A stretch of DNA of 64,000 nucleotides, from the NCBI RefSeq assembly GCF_902506295.1, contig NZ_LR733312.1, positions 1,437,995 to 1,501,994 on the forward strand, given 5' to 3'. Below the pieces are notes generated by a model. It searched no databases and had not been told where the DNA came from. It was given only the letters and a program-made list of their open reading frames with translations. Positions 39,794 through 48,871 of this stretch are shown in pieces; the first letter of the stretch is position 1, and every line of letters begins with the position of its first letter. The stretch is from Luteimonas sp. 9C (lineage in GTDB: Bacteria; Pseudomonadota; Gammaproteobacteria; Xanthomonadales; Xanthomonadaceae). The position numbers were made by a program, and so were the translations under genes.

Positions 39794-40746
39794 ACGCGAG
39801 CATCCAGGCCCAGGAGCTGTTCGCGCAGCTGCACGAGCGCCTCGGGCTGCGCTGGCTCGCGGGCCAGCACGGCGGACGCAAGGTCCTCGAATCGGTCGAG
39901 ACGATCGCCCGCCGGCCGTCACTCGCCGGTTATCTCAACATCATCTATCCCAACAAGGTGCAGATCCTCGGTACCGAGGAACTGGCCTGGCTCGACAGTC
40001 TCGACTCGCGCCTGCGCTGGGAGACGATCGAACGGATGATGCAGTACCGGCCACTCGCGCTGGTCATCAGCAAGGACCAGCCCTGCCCCGAGGACCTGCG
40101 TGAAGCGGCCGAGGAGTCGCATACGCCGCTGTGGAGTTCGCCGGCCCGCGGCCACGAACTGCTCAACCTCTTCCAGTACCACCTCGCGCGGCAACTGGCG
40201 CCACGCATCACCCTGCATGGCGTCTTCATGGAGGTGTACTCGATCGGCGTGCTGATCACAGGTGAATCCGGCTCGGGCAAGAGCGAGCTCGCGCTGGAAC
40301 TGATTACCCGCGGCCATCGACTCGTCGCCGACGATGCGCCCGAGTTCACCCAGATCGCCCCCGATGTGCTCGACGGCACCTGCCCCGAACTGCTGCAGGA
40401 CCTGCTGGAACTGCGCGGACTGGGGGTGTTCAACATCCGCGAGATGTTCGGTGACACGGCGGTCAAGCGGAACAAGTACCTGCGGCTGATCATCCATCTC
40501 AGCCGCCCCAACGCCGACACGATGGCCGGCGATGGCGACGGCATGGTGCGTCTGACCGGCGATCTGGGCGTGCGCCGCGTGCTCGATCTCGACGTGCCGC
40601 TGATCACGCTGCCGGTGATGCCCGGCCGCAACCTCGCCGTCCTGGCCGAAGCGGCGACGCGCATCCACATCCTGCGCACCAAGGGGCTCGATCCCGCCGC
40701 GGCGTTTCTCGCCCGGCACTCGCAGTTCCTCGAGCGGGGCGTCTGA
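39790..40746 (+). CDS. hprK: HPr kinase/phosphorylase
   Basis: Phosphorylates and dephosphorylates Ser46 of HPr. 318 residues from TTG 39790, which overlaps the ptsN stop. Walker [15 protein letters not shown] near 158-171; the family signature [16 protein letters not shown] near 203-218; the catalytic His lies in [11 protein letters not shown] upstream of the P-loop. HprK is typical of Firmicutes but is also found with a Ntr-type PTS in many proteobacteria, including Xanthomonas. Its substrate ptsH is 2.4 kb downstream. Confidence 0.96.
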   Translation: MNASIQAQELFAQLHERLGLRWLAGQHGGRKVLESVETIARRPSLAGYLNIIYPNKVQILGTEELAWLDSLDSRLRWETIERMMQYRPLALVISKDQPCPEDLREAAEESHTPLWSSPARGHELLNLFQYHLARQLAPRITLHGVFMEVYSIGVLITGESGSGKSELALELITRGHRLVADDAPEFTQIAPDVLDGTCPELLQDLLELRGLGVFNIREMFGDTAVKRNKYLRLIIHLSRPNADTMAGDGDGMVRLTGDLGVRRVLDLDVPLITLPVMPGRNLAVLAEAATRIHILRTKGLDPAAAFLARHSQFLERGV

Positions 40747-41624
40747 TGGCCGACACCGCGCCACCGCCGCTGTTCTACGTCGTCAGCGGACTGTCGGGCA
40801 GCGGCAAGTCGGTCGCGCTGCGCACGTTCGAGGATCTCGACTTCTACTGCGTCGACAACCTGCCGGCCGGCATGCTCGCCGACTTCGTCGCCAACCTCAC
40901 CCGCGCCGACGATCCACCGCGGCGGCTGGCGGTCGGCATCGACGTGCGCAACCGCCATACCGACCTGTCGAAGGTACCGGGCTGGCTGGCGGACGTGGGT
41001 GCGCTGGGACTGGATCCGCGCCTGGTGTTCTTTGAAACAGGCAACGAGGTCCTGCTGCGTCGCTTCGCCGACACCCGCCGCCGGCACCCGCTGAGCCGTG
41101 TGGGCCTGTCGCTGGCCGATGCGATCGCGCTGGAGCGCAGCCTGCTGCGGCCACTGCGGAGCCTCGCCGACACCGTCATCGACACCAGCGACCTCAACGT
41201 CCACCAGCTGCGCCGGCGCATCGTCACCGAACTCGACCTCGCCCAGGACCAGTCGGTCTCCCTGCTGTTCGAATCCTTCGCCTACCGGCGCGGCGTGCCG
41301 CCCGATGCGGACTTCGTGTTCGACGCGCGCATGCTGCCCAACCCGCACTGGGACCCGCGCATGCGGCCGCTGTCGGGGCGCGATGCCGATGTGCGCACCT
41401 GGTTCGAAGGGCAGGAGGACGTCGGCGATTTCATCGCGCAGGTGTCGCAGTTCCTCGACAACTGGCTGCCGCGGCTGCGCAGCGACACGCGCAGCTACGT
41501 GACCGTCGCCTTCGGCTGCAGCGGCGGGCGGCACCGGTCGGTCTATCTGGCGGAAACACTGGCGCGGCATGCGCGCGAACAGGGCTGGCGGGACGTGGCC
41601 ACCTACCATCGCGAACTCGACTGA
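40746..41624 (+). CDS. rapZ: RNase adapter protein RapZ
   Basis: 292-residue nucleotide-binding protein. In enteric bacteria it controls glmS through the small RNAs GlmY and GlmZ. Walker A is [18 protein letters not shown] near 13-30, followed by [13 protein letters not shown]. The C-terminal RNA and metabolite domain contains [20 protein letters not shown] near 253-272. The start overlaps hprK (TGATG). Confidence 0.96.
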   Translation: MADTAPPPLFYVVSGLSGSGKSVALRTFEDLDFYCVDNLPAGMLADFVANLTRADDPPRRLAVGIDVRNRHTDLSKVPGWLADVGALGLDPRLVFFETGNEVLLRRFADTRRRHPLSRVGLSLADAIALERSLLRPLRSLADTVIDTSDLNVHQLRRRIVTELDLAQDQSVSLLFESFAYRRGVPPDADFVFDARMLPNPHWDPRMRPLSGRDADVRTWFEGQEDVGDFIAQVSQFLDNWLPRLRSDTRSYVTVAFGCSGGRHRSVYLAETLARHAREQGWRDVATYHRELD

Positions 41625-41715
41625 GGCCGGTGGTCGCGCGACATCGGTGCCGGCGGATGCTGCATCGCGCGCGCGACGCTTCCGGGCGATCCCCCTGCTC
41701 TGCTAACGTCCGCGG

Positions 41716-42108
41716 ATGGCCGTCGGCGTACTTCTATTGACCCACGAGGGAATCGGTTCCGCGATGCTGGCGGTGGCGACCCGTCTGATGCAGCAGCTGC
41801 CCTTGAAGGCGGACGTGTTCGAGATGCCGTTCGACGCGCATCCCGACACCGCTCTGCCACATGCGAGTGCGGCGATGCGCCGGGTGGACGGTGGCGACGG
41901 CGTGCTGATCCTCACCGATCTCTACGGCGCCAGTCCGAGCAACGTCGCCGCGCAGCTGGCGCGTCTGGGCACGCCGGCGCGGCGCGTGTCGGGCCTGAGC
42001 CTGCCGATGCTGTTGCGGGTCATGAACTATCCTGAGCAGGCGCTCGACGACCTGCCGGCGACGGCTGCGGCGGGCGCCCGCAACGGTGTCCTGCTCGACG
42101 ACGCCTGA
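41716..42108 (+). CDS. PTS EIIA component of the mannose family, no permease partner
   Basis: 130 residues. The phosphorylated histidine is H10 in LLLTHEGIG; GVLILTDLYGASPSN near 62-76 is the second family block. No EIIB, EIIC or EIID genes are present in the window, so it probably serves regulation and not sugar uptake. It lies 48 bp before ptsH. Confidence 0.92.
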   Translation: MAVGVLLLTHEGIGSAMLAVATRLMQQLPLKADVFEMPFDAHPDTALPHASAAMRRVDGGDGVLILTDLYGASPSNVAAQLARLGTPARRVSGLSLPMLLRVMNYPEQALDDLPATAAAGARNGVLLDDA

Positions 42109-42156
42109 GCCGCACCGCTTCCCCCCTCCCCCGCGCTGTACCAGGATTGCTTCCCG

Positions 42157-42426
42157 ATGATCGAACGCGAACTGCTCGTCGCCAACAAGCTCGGCCTGCA
42201 CGCCCGTGCGACCGCCAAGCTCGTGCAGGTGCTGTCGGGCTTCCGCTGCAACGCCACGCTCGTCGCCAAGGGTCGCGAGGTCAATGCCAAGAGCATCATG
42301 GGCGTGATGCTGCTGGCCGCGGGCCACGGCACCCAGGTCGTGCTGCGTCTCGACGGTGAGGACGAAGCCGCCGCGATGGAGGCGGCGGCAGCCCTGTTCG
42401 AGCGCAGGTTCGACGAGGAGGGCTGA
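42157..42426 (+). CDS. ptsH: Phosphocarrier protein HPr
   Basis: 89 residues. The phosphocarrier histidine is H15 (KLGLHARATA) and the HprK target is S46 (NAKSIMGVMLL), both at the classical positions. With hprK nearby, serine phosphorylation is expected. The stop overlaps the ptsI start by one base (TGATG). Confidence 0.97.
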   Translation: MIERELLVANKLGLHARATAKLVQVLSGFRCNATLVAKGREVNAKSIMGVMLLAAGHGTQVVLRLDGEDEAAAMEAAAALFERRFDEEG

Positions 42427-44159
42427 TGCGGCAGGGGCTCCACGGACAGGGTGCCTCCCGCGGCAGCGCGCTGGGTCGGGCGCGCGTGCGCGAGCCGCAT
42501 GCGCTGGAAGTCGCCGAGGCGCGGATCGCGCCGGGCGAGGCGGAGGCCGAACTGGCGCGGCTGCATGCCGCGATCGAACAGGTGCGCGGCGAGATCCGCG
42601 CCATGCGCGACCAGCTGCACGGCGCGCTCGCGCACGAGGTCGGCGAATTCCTCGATCTGCACACCCTGCTGCTCGAGGATCCCGAGCTGCTGCAGGGACT
42701 CGACGCACTCGTCCGGTCCGGGCTCTACGGCGCCGACTACGCACTGCGCCTGCAGCGCGACCGGCTCGCGGCGGTGTTCGAAGGCATGGACGATGCCTAC
42801 TTCCGCAGCCGCATCGAGGACATCGACCACGTCATCGGCCGGGTGCATGCGGCCCTGCACGACCACGATGCGGAACTGCAGGGCGTCGCCGGCGAAATCC
42901 TGGTCACCGACGCGATCGCACCGTCGGAGATCGGGCAGCTGCACGCGCAGGGTGTGCTGGGCATCGTGACGTCGGGCGGCAGCATGCTGTCGCACACCGC
43001 GATCCTCGCGCGCAGCCTGCACCTGCCGCTGATCGTCAACGCACCGCAGGCGCTCGGCGCGATCAACGACGGCGACGTGCTGGTGATCGACGGCAACACC
43101 GGGGAGATCGTCGTCGAGCCCGCCCCGGCGGACCTGCGCATCTACCGCGCGCGACTGCGCGAGGAGAAGCGCGAGCGCAAGCAGCTGCGCCGCCTGCGCC
43201 GCGAGCCCAGCAAGACCATCGACGGCGTCGACATCCGCCTGTACGCGAACGCCGAATCGCGCGAGGACGTCGCCGAGGCGCATGCACTCGGCGCCGCCGG
43301 CATCGGCCTGTACCGCACCGAATTCCTGTTCCTGCAGGGCCGCGAGATTCCCGACGAGGACGCGCAGTTCCGCGCCTATCGCGATCTCGTTCTGGGCATG
43401 ACCGGCCGTACCGTGACCATCCGCACCCTCGACATCGGCGCGGACAAGGCCGACAACAGCGGACTCGCGCTGCGCAACGAACCCAATCCGGCACTCGGCC
43501 TGCGCGGCGTGCGCCTGTCGATGGCGCGCACCGGCCTGCTGGAGACCCAGCTGCGTGCGATCGCGCGCGCCTCCGGCTACGGCCCGGTGCGGATCCTCGT
43601 ACCAATGGTCAGCGGCCGCGAGGAGATCGTGGCGGTGCGCCACGTCCTCACGCGCGTGCTGCGCGACCTGGCGCGTGACGGCCAGGAGACCGCGGCGCGG
43701 ATTCCGCTCGGGGCGATGATCGAGGTGCCCTCGGCGGCGATCGCGCTGCCGACCTTCGCCCGCGATCTCGATTTCATCTCGATCGGCACCAACGACCTCG
43801 TGCAGTACCTGCTCGCGGCCGATCGCAACAACGACGCGCTGGGCGATCTGTACTCGCCGCTTCATCCCGCGGTCCTGCGCTTGCTCCACAGCGTGGTGCG
43901 GGTGGCACGCGCGCGCGGCATGCCGGCGTCGATCTGCGGCGAGATCGCCGGCGATGCACGCTTCACGCCGCTGCTGCTCGCACTCGGCATCGAGGAGCTG
44001 AGCCTGCATCCGTCTCCGCTGCTCGAAGTGCGCCGCGCGATCCGTGCCCTCGACCTGGGCCATCTGCGCGCGCGCGCACCCGCACTGCTGCGGACCCGCG
44101 ACCGCGCCGGCATCGAGCGCTGGCTCGATGCGGTACAGCCGGTGCACGTCGCGGAGTGA
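42426..44159 (+). CDS. ptsI: Phosphoenolpyruvate-protein phosphotransferase, enzyme I
   Basis: 577 residues, standard EI length with no N-terminal GAF domain, so it is PtsI and not PtsP. The phosphorylated histidine is H190 in SGGSMLSHTAILAR. The PEP-binding TIM-barrel has FLFLQGREIPDEDAQF, TLDIGADKADN and DFISIGTNDLVQYLLAADRNN, and the catalytic cysteine lies in PASICGEIAGD near 502. It feeds HPr and, through it, the two EIIA proteins of the cluster. Confidence 0.97.
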   Translation: MRQGLHGQGASRGSALGRARVREPHALEVAEARIAPGEAEAELARLHAAIEQVRGEIRAMRDQLHGALAHEVGEFLDLHTLLLEDPELLQGLDALVRSGLYGADYALRLQRDRLAAVFEGMDDAYFRSRIEDIDHVIGRVHAALHDHDAELQGVAGEILVTDAIAPSEIGQLHAQGVLGIVTSGGSMLSHTAILARSLHLPLIVNAPQALGAINDGDVLVIDGNTGEIVVEPAPADLRIYRARLREEKRERKQLRRLRREPSKTIDGVDIRLYANAESREDVAEAHALGAAGIGLYRTEFLFLQGREIPDEDAQFRAYRDLVLGMTGRTVTIRTLDIGADKADNSGLALRNEPNPALGLRGVRLSMARTGLLETQLRAIARASGYGPVRILVPMVSGREEIVAVRHVLTRVLRDLARDGQETAARIPLGAMIEVPSAAIALPTFARDLDFISIGTNDLVQYLLAADRNNDALGDLYSPLHPAVLRLLHSVVRVARARGMPASICGEIAGDARFTPLLLALGIEELSLHPSPLLEVRRAIRALDLGHLRARAPALLRTRDRAGIERWLDAVQPVHVAE

Positions 44160-44181
44160 TGGCGCGTGCGTCGCCAGACGC

Positions 44182-44234
44182 GTGGGCTGCATGAAGCCCA
44201 CCTGCGTCTTCCGCGTGGACCATGGCGGAAGACG
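44182..44234. terminator. Two hairpins between ptsI and mgtE
   Basis: GTGGGCT/AGCCCAC (44182-44188 with 44195-44201) and CGTCTTCCGC/GCGGAAGACG (44205-44214 with 44225-44234) lie 22-75 bp after ptsI. Both stems are perfect. No T tract follows. The second stem repeats the sequence of the last stem-loop before queA (5346-5365). They may end the PTS transcript or act in the mgtE leader. Confidence 0.5.
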
Positions 44235-44315
44235 TGCGATTTCCCGGATAATGCCGCGATGCACACCTGACCCCCTGTCGCGCCGAGACTGTCGCGACGC
44301 GCAACGGAGCTCTCC

Positions 44316-45677
44316 ATGGCCGAAGCCGTCCGCCCCGACAAGACCGCGCGCCAGCTGCGTCTGTTGTCCGATGCACTCGACAGTGGTCGACTCGGTCCGG
44401 TGCGCCGGCTGGTCAATACGCTCGCACCCGCCGAGATCGGCAACCTGCTCGAATCGCTGCCGCACGACAAGCGCATGGTCGTGTGGGGTCTGGTCGACCC
44501 CGAGGACGACGGCGAAGTGCTGGTCCACGTGGGCGACGAGGTCCGCGAAAGCCTCATCGCGGACATGGATGCCGACGAGCTGGTCGCCGCGGTCGAGGAT
44601 CTCGACATCGACGATCTCGCCGATCTCGTCGAGGACCTGCCCGATGCGGTGATCGACGAAGTCCTCCGGGCGATGGACCGCGAGAACCGCGAGCGGCTGG
44701 AGCAGGTGCTCTCCTACCCCGAGGACACCGCCGGCCGCCTGATGAATCCCGACGTGGTGACGGTGCGCGCCGACACCACGGTGGACGTGGTGCTGCGCTT
44801 CCTGCGCCTGCGCGGCGAACTGCCCGAACACACCGACCACCTCTACGTCGTCAACCGCCGCCACCAGCTGGCCGGCTGGGTCGCGCTGCAGGATCTGGTG
44901 ACGCGCGAGCCGGGCACGCCGATCAACAAGCTGATCGACGACGAGCTCGATTCGATCCACGTCGCCGAGTCGGCCGAACAGGTCGCCCGCCAGTTCTCGG
45001 ACAACGACTGGGTGTCGGCGCCGGTCGTCGACGACAACAACATCCTGCTCGGCCGCATCACGGTCGACGACGTGATCGACATCATCCGCGAGCAGGCCGA
45101 ACACCAGGCACTGTCGGCCGCTGGTCTGGACGAGGACGAGGATCTCTTCTCGCCGATCCGGCGCGCGGTGCGTGGTCGCGTGGTGTGGCTGGGCATCAAC
45201 CTGTGCACCGCGTTTCTCGCGGCGTTCGTCATCGGTCGCTTCGAAGCGACGATCGAGCAGATCGTCGCGCTCGCGGTGCTCATGCCGATCGTGGCCGGCA
45301 TCGGCGGCAATGCCGCGGTGCAGGTGCTGACGCTGATGGTGCGCGGCATCGCGCTGGGCCAGGTCGGCGCGAGCAACGCGCGCATCCTGCTGTGGAAGGA
45401 ATTGCGCGTCGCGCTGATCAACGGCCTGCTGATCGGTGGACTGGTCGGCCTGGTGGCGCTGGTGTGGTTCCACGACTGGGTGCTGTCGCTGGTGATCTTC
45501 GCCGCGCTGGTGATCAATTTCTGTTCGGCCGCGCTGGCCGGCACGCTGCTGCCGTTGCTGCTCAAGCGGCTGGGCGTCGACCCCGCCGTCGCCGGCACCG
45601 TCGTCGTCACCGCGGTGACCGATATCGTGGGGTTCTTCAGCTTCCTCGGCCTTGCCACCGCGATCATGCTGCGCTGA
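44316..45677 (+). CDS. mgtE: Magnesium transporter MgtE
   Basis: 453-residue homodimeric magnesium channel. The N-terminal helical domain (about 15-130) is rich in acidic residues (VEDLDIDDLADLVEDLPDAV), followed by two CBS domains (about 140-265) that sense magnesium. Five helices occupy about 285-450 with the pore segment PIVAGIGGNAAVQVLTLMVRG near 325-345. The stop TGA (45675-45677) directly adjoins a MITE-like element. The gene closes the PTS cluster, as in Xanthomonas. Confidence 0.96.
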   Translation: MAEAVRPDKTARQLRLLSDALDSGRLGPVRRLVNTLAPAEIGNLLESLPHDKRMVVWGLVDPEDDGEVLVHVGDEVRESLIADMDADELVAAVEDLDIDDLADLVEDLPDAVIDEVLRAMDRENRERLEQVLSYPEDTAGRLMNPDVVTVRADTTVDVVLRFLRLRGELPEHTDHLYVVNRRHQLAGWVALQDLVTREPGTPINKLIDDELDSIHVAESAEQVARQFSDNDWVSAPVVDDNNILLGRITVDDVIDIIREQAEHQALSAAGLDEDEDLFSPIRRAVRGRVVWLGINLCTAFLAAFVIGRFEATIEQIVALAVLMPIVAGIGGNAAVQVLTLMVRGIALGQVGASNARILLWKELRVALINGLLIGGLVGLVALVWFHDWVLSLVIFAALVINFCSAALAGTLLPLLLKRLGVDPAVAGTVVVTAVTDIVGFFSFLGLATAIMLR

Positions 45678-45901
45678 GAACCTGTCCACAATCTTGCTGC
45701 GCTTGCCGGATGACGCGCGTGCGGTGCTCGAAAGAACCGCTTGGAGCGGTTCTTCACATCGCGTTGGCGATGGCGATGGCCAGCAAGGGTGTCCGCCATG
45801 GATGGCGGACACAAATGCTCATGTACCAGCACGTACACTGCGCTTCCTGCGCTCCGCCACGCGCCATCCGGCTGCGCTCGCGACAGATCGTGAACAGGTT
45901 C
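45678..45901. mobile_element. MITE-like non-autonomous hairpin element
   Basis: A 224-bp non-coding element. The two ends are inverted repeats of AGAACCTGTYCACRATC, and the match continues inward (GCCGGATGACGCG with GCCGGATGGCGCG), so the arms of about 50 bp can pair. Inside are two perfect hairpins: AGAACCGCT/AGCGGTTCT at 45733-45753 and GTGTCCGCCAT/ATGGCGGACAC at 45789-45812. TGA on each side (45675-45677 and 45902-45904) could be a 3-bp target duplication. No transposase is encoded. Mobility is inferred from structure. Confidence 0.7.
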
Positions 45902-45914
45902 TGAGGTGACGACC

Positions 45915-46562
45915 ATGCGCGCACGTGCCGGATTCGGTCGGATCGAACGCTGGGACGACGCGCGCGGCTTCGGTTTCATCACCCCCGAGGACGCCGCGAC
46001 CGGTGGCCCGGATCGCGTCTTCTTCCATGTCCGCGATTTCGACCGCAGCGGTGCACGGCCCGATGTCGGCGTCCGTGTGCGCTATACGCCTACGCAGCAG
46101 GCCGATGGACGCTGGCGCGCGGTGCACGTGGCCGCGGTCGGCACGACGCAGACACCCCGCACTGCGCGCGCCGCGCCGAAGCGCGATCGGCGTGCATCGG
46201 CGGCCACACCCGCGGGCGGTGTACGCGGACTGCCGATCGCGGTCGCGCTGGGGGCCTGGTGTGCGCTGCTCGGCTACGGAATCGTCTCCGGGCGACTGCC
46301 GCAGCTCGCGCTCGCCGCGCTGGCCGGGCTCAATGCGCTGACCGCAGCCGCCTATGCATTCGACAAACACGCCGCGCGCCACGGCCGCTGGCGCACGCCC
46401 GAGGCGCATCTGCATCTGCTCGAACTGCTCGGTGGCTGGCCTGCTGCAGCGCTCGCGCAGCAGGTGCTGCGTCACAAGCGCGCCAAGCCGGCCTACCGTA
46501 AGGTGTTCGCCTCGATGGTCGTCCTGCACCTGCTGGCGCTGGGTCTGTGGACCTTCGCCTGA
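45915..46562 (+). CDS. Cold-shock-domain and DUF1294 fusion membrane protein
   Basis: 215 residues from ATG 45915, with GAGG eight bases upstream. Residues about 1-65 resemble a cold-shock domain (GFGRIERWDDARGFGFITPED and FFHVRDFD, matching the RNP motifs). A basic linker (about 70-100) leads to a DUF1294 domain with helices at about 105-122, 127-148 and 190-212, and the segment YAFDKHAARHGRWRTPEAHLHLLELLGGW split across 148-176. Nucleic-acid binding tethered at the membrane is inferred. The Shine-Dalgarno directly abuts the MITE-like element. Confidence 0.88.
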   Translation: MRARAGFGRIERWDDARGFGFITPEDAATGGPDRVFFHVRDFDRSGARPDVGVRVRYTPTQQADGRWRAVHVAAVGTTQTPRTARAAPKRDRRASAATPAGGVRGLPIAVALGAWCALLGYGIVSGRLPQLALAALAGLNALTAAAYAFDKHAARHGRWRTPEAHLHLLELLGGWPAAALAQQVLRHKRAKPAYRKVFASMVVLHLLALGLWTFA

Positions 46563-46581
46563 TCCGCTCCGGAGTGATCGC

Positions 46582-47412
46582 ATGCCCAATGTCCCCCATT
46601 CCATCGCCCGCCGCCGTCTGCTGCGCGGCCTTGCCCTCGCCGGCGGCGCTGCCATGCTGTCCGGCTGCGTGAGTGCCCTGCCCGCGTCCGGCGCGGGGCC
46701 CGGCCGCTTCGTCCGTCGCGAGCTCGACGCGAACGGCCGCCGCGTCGCCTACCAGGTCTTCGTGCCGGCGGCGCAGCTGCCGCGTCCGGTGCCGGTGGTG
46801 CTGTTCCTGCACGGCTCGGGCGAACGCGGCGACGATGGCGAGAAGCAGATCCATGCCGGTCTCGGCCCCTACGTGCGCGCGCACGCAGCGGACTTCCCGG
46901 CGCTGGTGGTGTTTCCGCAATCGCCGGAAGGCGAATCCTGGGAAGGCGACACCGCGACGATGGCGCTGGCGACCCTCGATGCGGCGACCGCGGAGTTCGA
47001 CGGCGACCGCAGCCGCACGTCGCTGACCGGCATGTCGCGCGGCGGCTACGGCACCTGGTCGCTGGCGCTGCGTGAGCCGACGCGCTTCGCCGCGCTGGTC
47101 CCCGTGTGCGGCGGCATCACCGCGCCCGGCTCGCGGCCCGATCTCGACACGCTGTACGTCGAATCCACCCAGCCGGCCGCCGATCCGTATGCCGAAACGG
47201 CGCGACGCCTGCGCGCCATTCCGAGCTGGATCTTCCACGGCGCGCTCGACGACGTGGTCCCGCCGGAACAGTCGCGCCGCATGCATGCCGCGCTGCGCGA
47301 TGCCGGCGCCGACGTGCGCTACACGGAATTTCCCGACGCCAACCACAACAGCTGGGATGCGGCCTATCGCACCGAAGCGCTGTGGCCCTGGCTGTTCGCG
47401 CAGCGGCGCTGA
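46582..47412 (+). CDS. Exported alpha/beta hydrolase (PHB depolymerase/peptidase-like)
   Basis: 276 residues. The N-terminus RRRLLRGLALAGGAAMLSGC combines a Tat-like twin arginine with a lipobox (Cys near 27). The serine nucleophile is in TGMSRGGYG near 152; the oxyanion region is FLHGSGERGDD near 75, the acid lies in HGALDDVVPP near 220 and the histidine in DANHNSWD near 257. The family includes exported esterases and phospholipase/carboxylesterase-like enzymes. The substrate is unknown. Confidence 0.86.
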   Translation: MPNVPHSIARRRLLRGLALAGGAAMLSGCVSALPASGAGPGRFVRRELDANGRRVAYQVFVPAAQLPRPVPVVLFLHGSGERGDDGEKQIHAGLGPYVRAHAADFPALVVFPQSPEGESWEGDTATMALATLDAATAEFDGDRSRTSLTGMSRGGYGTWSLALREPTRFAALVPVCGGITAPGSRPDLDTLYVESTQPAADPYAETARRLRAIPSWIFHGALDDVVPPEQSRRMHAALRDAGADVRYTEFPDANHNSWDAAYRTEALWPWLFAQRR

Positions 47413-47418
47413 GGCGTC

Positions 47419-48813
47419 TCAGCCCGCCTGCGGCGCGCGCCCTAGGCGCTGTGCGAGCGCGTTGAGCCCCGCGATCGCCAGCGTCAGCGCGGCCATCGAC
47501 AGGAACTGCGCACGCGTGTCGGGCGAGGCGATCAGCATCGCGAAGATCACCCCGAGCACCGCCAGCGCGGCGAGCGTGGGTACCGGAAACGCGCGCATGC
47601 GGAACGGCAACGGCGTGCCCGCACGATCGGCCCGGCGGCGCAGGATGAACTGCGAGACCAGCGCCAGCGTCCAGACCAGCAGGCAGGTCGCACCCACGAC
47701 GCTCAGCAACACCGGCAGGACCCGTTGCGGAAACGCCAGCTCGAGTGCAGCCGCAGCGAACCCGAAGCTCACGCTGGCCAGCACGGCAGCGATCGGCACG
47801 TTGCGACGATCGCTGCGACCCAACACCGCCGGTGCATCACCGCGACGACCCAGCGACCAGATCATCCGCGACGCGCCGTAGAGATTGGCGTTGAGCGCCG
47901 ACAGCAGGGCGATCACCGCGACCAGCGTGATCGCGGTCGCGGCGCCCGGGATCCGGGCGATCTGCAGCACCGCCGCGAACGGCGATGCGAGCGCCGGGCT
48001 GTCCCACGGCACAACCGCGACAATGACCGCGATCGAGCCGAGATAGAACACCAGGATGCGCCATGCCACCGTGCGGATCGCGCGCGCGAGGCTTTTCGCC
48101 GGATCGTTGGTCTCCGCCGCCGCGATCGCGACGATTTCGGTGCCGCCGAACGCGAACACCACCACCAGCAGCGCCGCGCCGATCCCGGCCCAGCCACGCG
48201 GCGCGAAACCGTCGGCGCCCAGCAGGTTCGTCAGCCCCGGCGACGCGACCGCCGGCAGCCAGCCCGCGATCAGCGCAATGCCGATCGCGATGAAGGCGAG
48301 GATCGCGACGACCTTGAGGATCGCGAACCAGAATTCGAACTCGCCGAAATTGCGCACGCCCAGCAGGTTGATCGCGGTGAACACGCCCATGAAGCACAGT
48401 GAGAGCCCGGGCACCGACAGCGACGGCCAGATCGAGGCCAGCAATCCGGCCGCGCCCACCGCCTCGGCCGCGATCACGATCACCACCTGCAACCACCACA
48501 GCCAACCCACGGTCGCGCCGGCGACCGGGCCCATCGCATCGGCGGCGTAGACCGAGAACGCACCGCTGGCCGGCTTGGCCGCGGCCATCTCGCCGAGCGC
48601 GTGCATCACCACGATCACCAGCGCGCCGGCGATCAGGTACGACACCAGCACCGCGGGCCCGGCGGTCTGGATGCCGACGCCGGAGCCGAGGAACAGGCCG
48701 GCACCGATCGCGCTGCCCAGGCCCATCATCACCAGCTGGCGCGGGCTCAGTGCATGTGCCGGCGAGGCGGCGGCCTGCGCCGGCAGGGACGCGTTGGAAT
48801 CGTTCGAGGACAT
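47419..48813 (-). CDS. Amino-acid permease (APC superfamily)
   Basis: 464 residues with about 12 helices. The APC signature LGSAIGAGLFLGSG near 32-45 (first helix break) and the segment VVVFAFGGTEIVAIAAAETNDP near 224-245 are of the AAT subfamily (GabP, AroP, ProY-like). ATG 48813 gives the normal N-terminal tail. The substrate cannot be assigned from the sequence. It stands 58 bp downstream of pyrB in the same direction. Confidence 0.9.
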   Translation of the reverse strand: MSSNDSNASLPAQAAASPAHALSPRQLVMMGLGSAIGAGLFLGSGVGIQTAGPAVLVSYLIAGALVIVVMHALGEMAAAKPASGAFSVYAADAMGPVAGATVGWLWWLQVVIVIAAEAVGAAGLLASIWPSLSVPGLSLCFMGVFTAINLLGVRNFGEFEFWFAILKVVAILAFIAIGIALIAGWLPAVASPGLTNLLGADGFAPRGWAGIGAALLVVVFAFGGTEIVAIAAAETNDPAKSLARAIRTVAWRILVFYLGSIAVIVAVVPWDSPALASPFAAVLQIARIPGAATAITLVAVIALLSALNANLYGASRMIWSLGRRGDAPAVLGRSDRRNVPIAAVLASVSFGFAAAALELAFPQRVLPVLLSVVGATCLLVWTLALVSQFILRRRADRAGTPLPFRMRAFPVPTLAALAVLGVIFAMLIASPDTRAQFLSMAALTLAIAGLNALAQRLGRAPQAG

Positions 48814-48871
48814 CGTGCGGGCGCGGCTGCGGGGACGCCGCACCATACCGGATTCGCGACCCGGCGGCCGG

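Noticed and set aside
44160..44315. A magnesium riboswitch (M-box or mgtA type) in the mgtE leader
   Set aside because: The leader holds only two simple hairpins; I see none of the conserved M-box core or a downstream antiterminator.
42027..45812. A 1261-codon open frame opposite ptsH, ptsI and mgtE
   Set aside because: Low-complexity His/Gln/Arg composition and no recognisable domain; three well-known genes occupy the plus strand.
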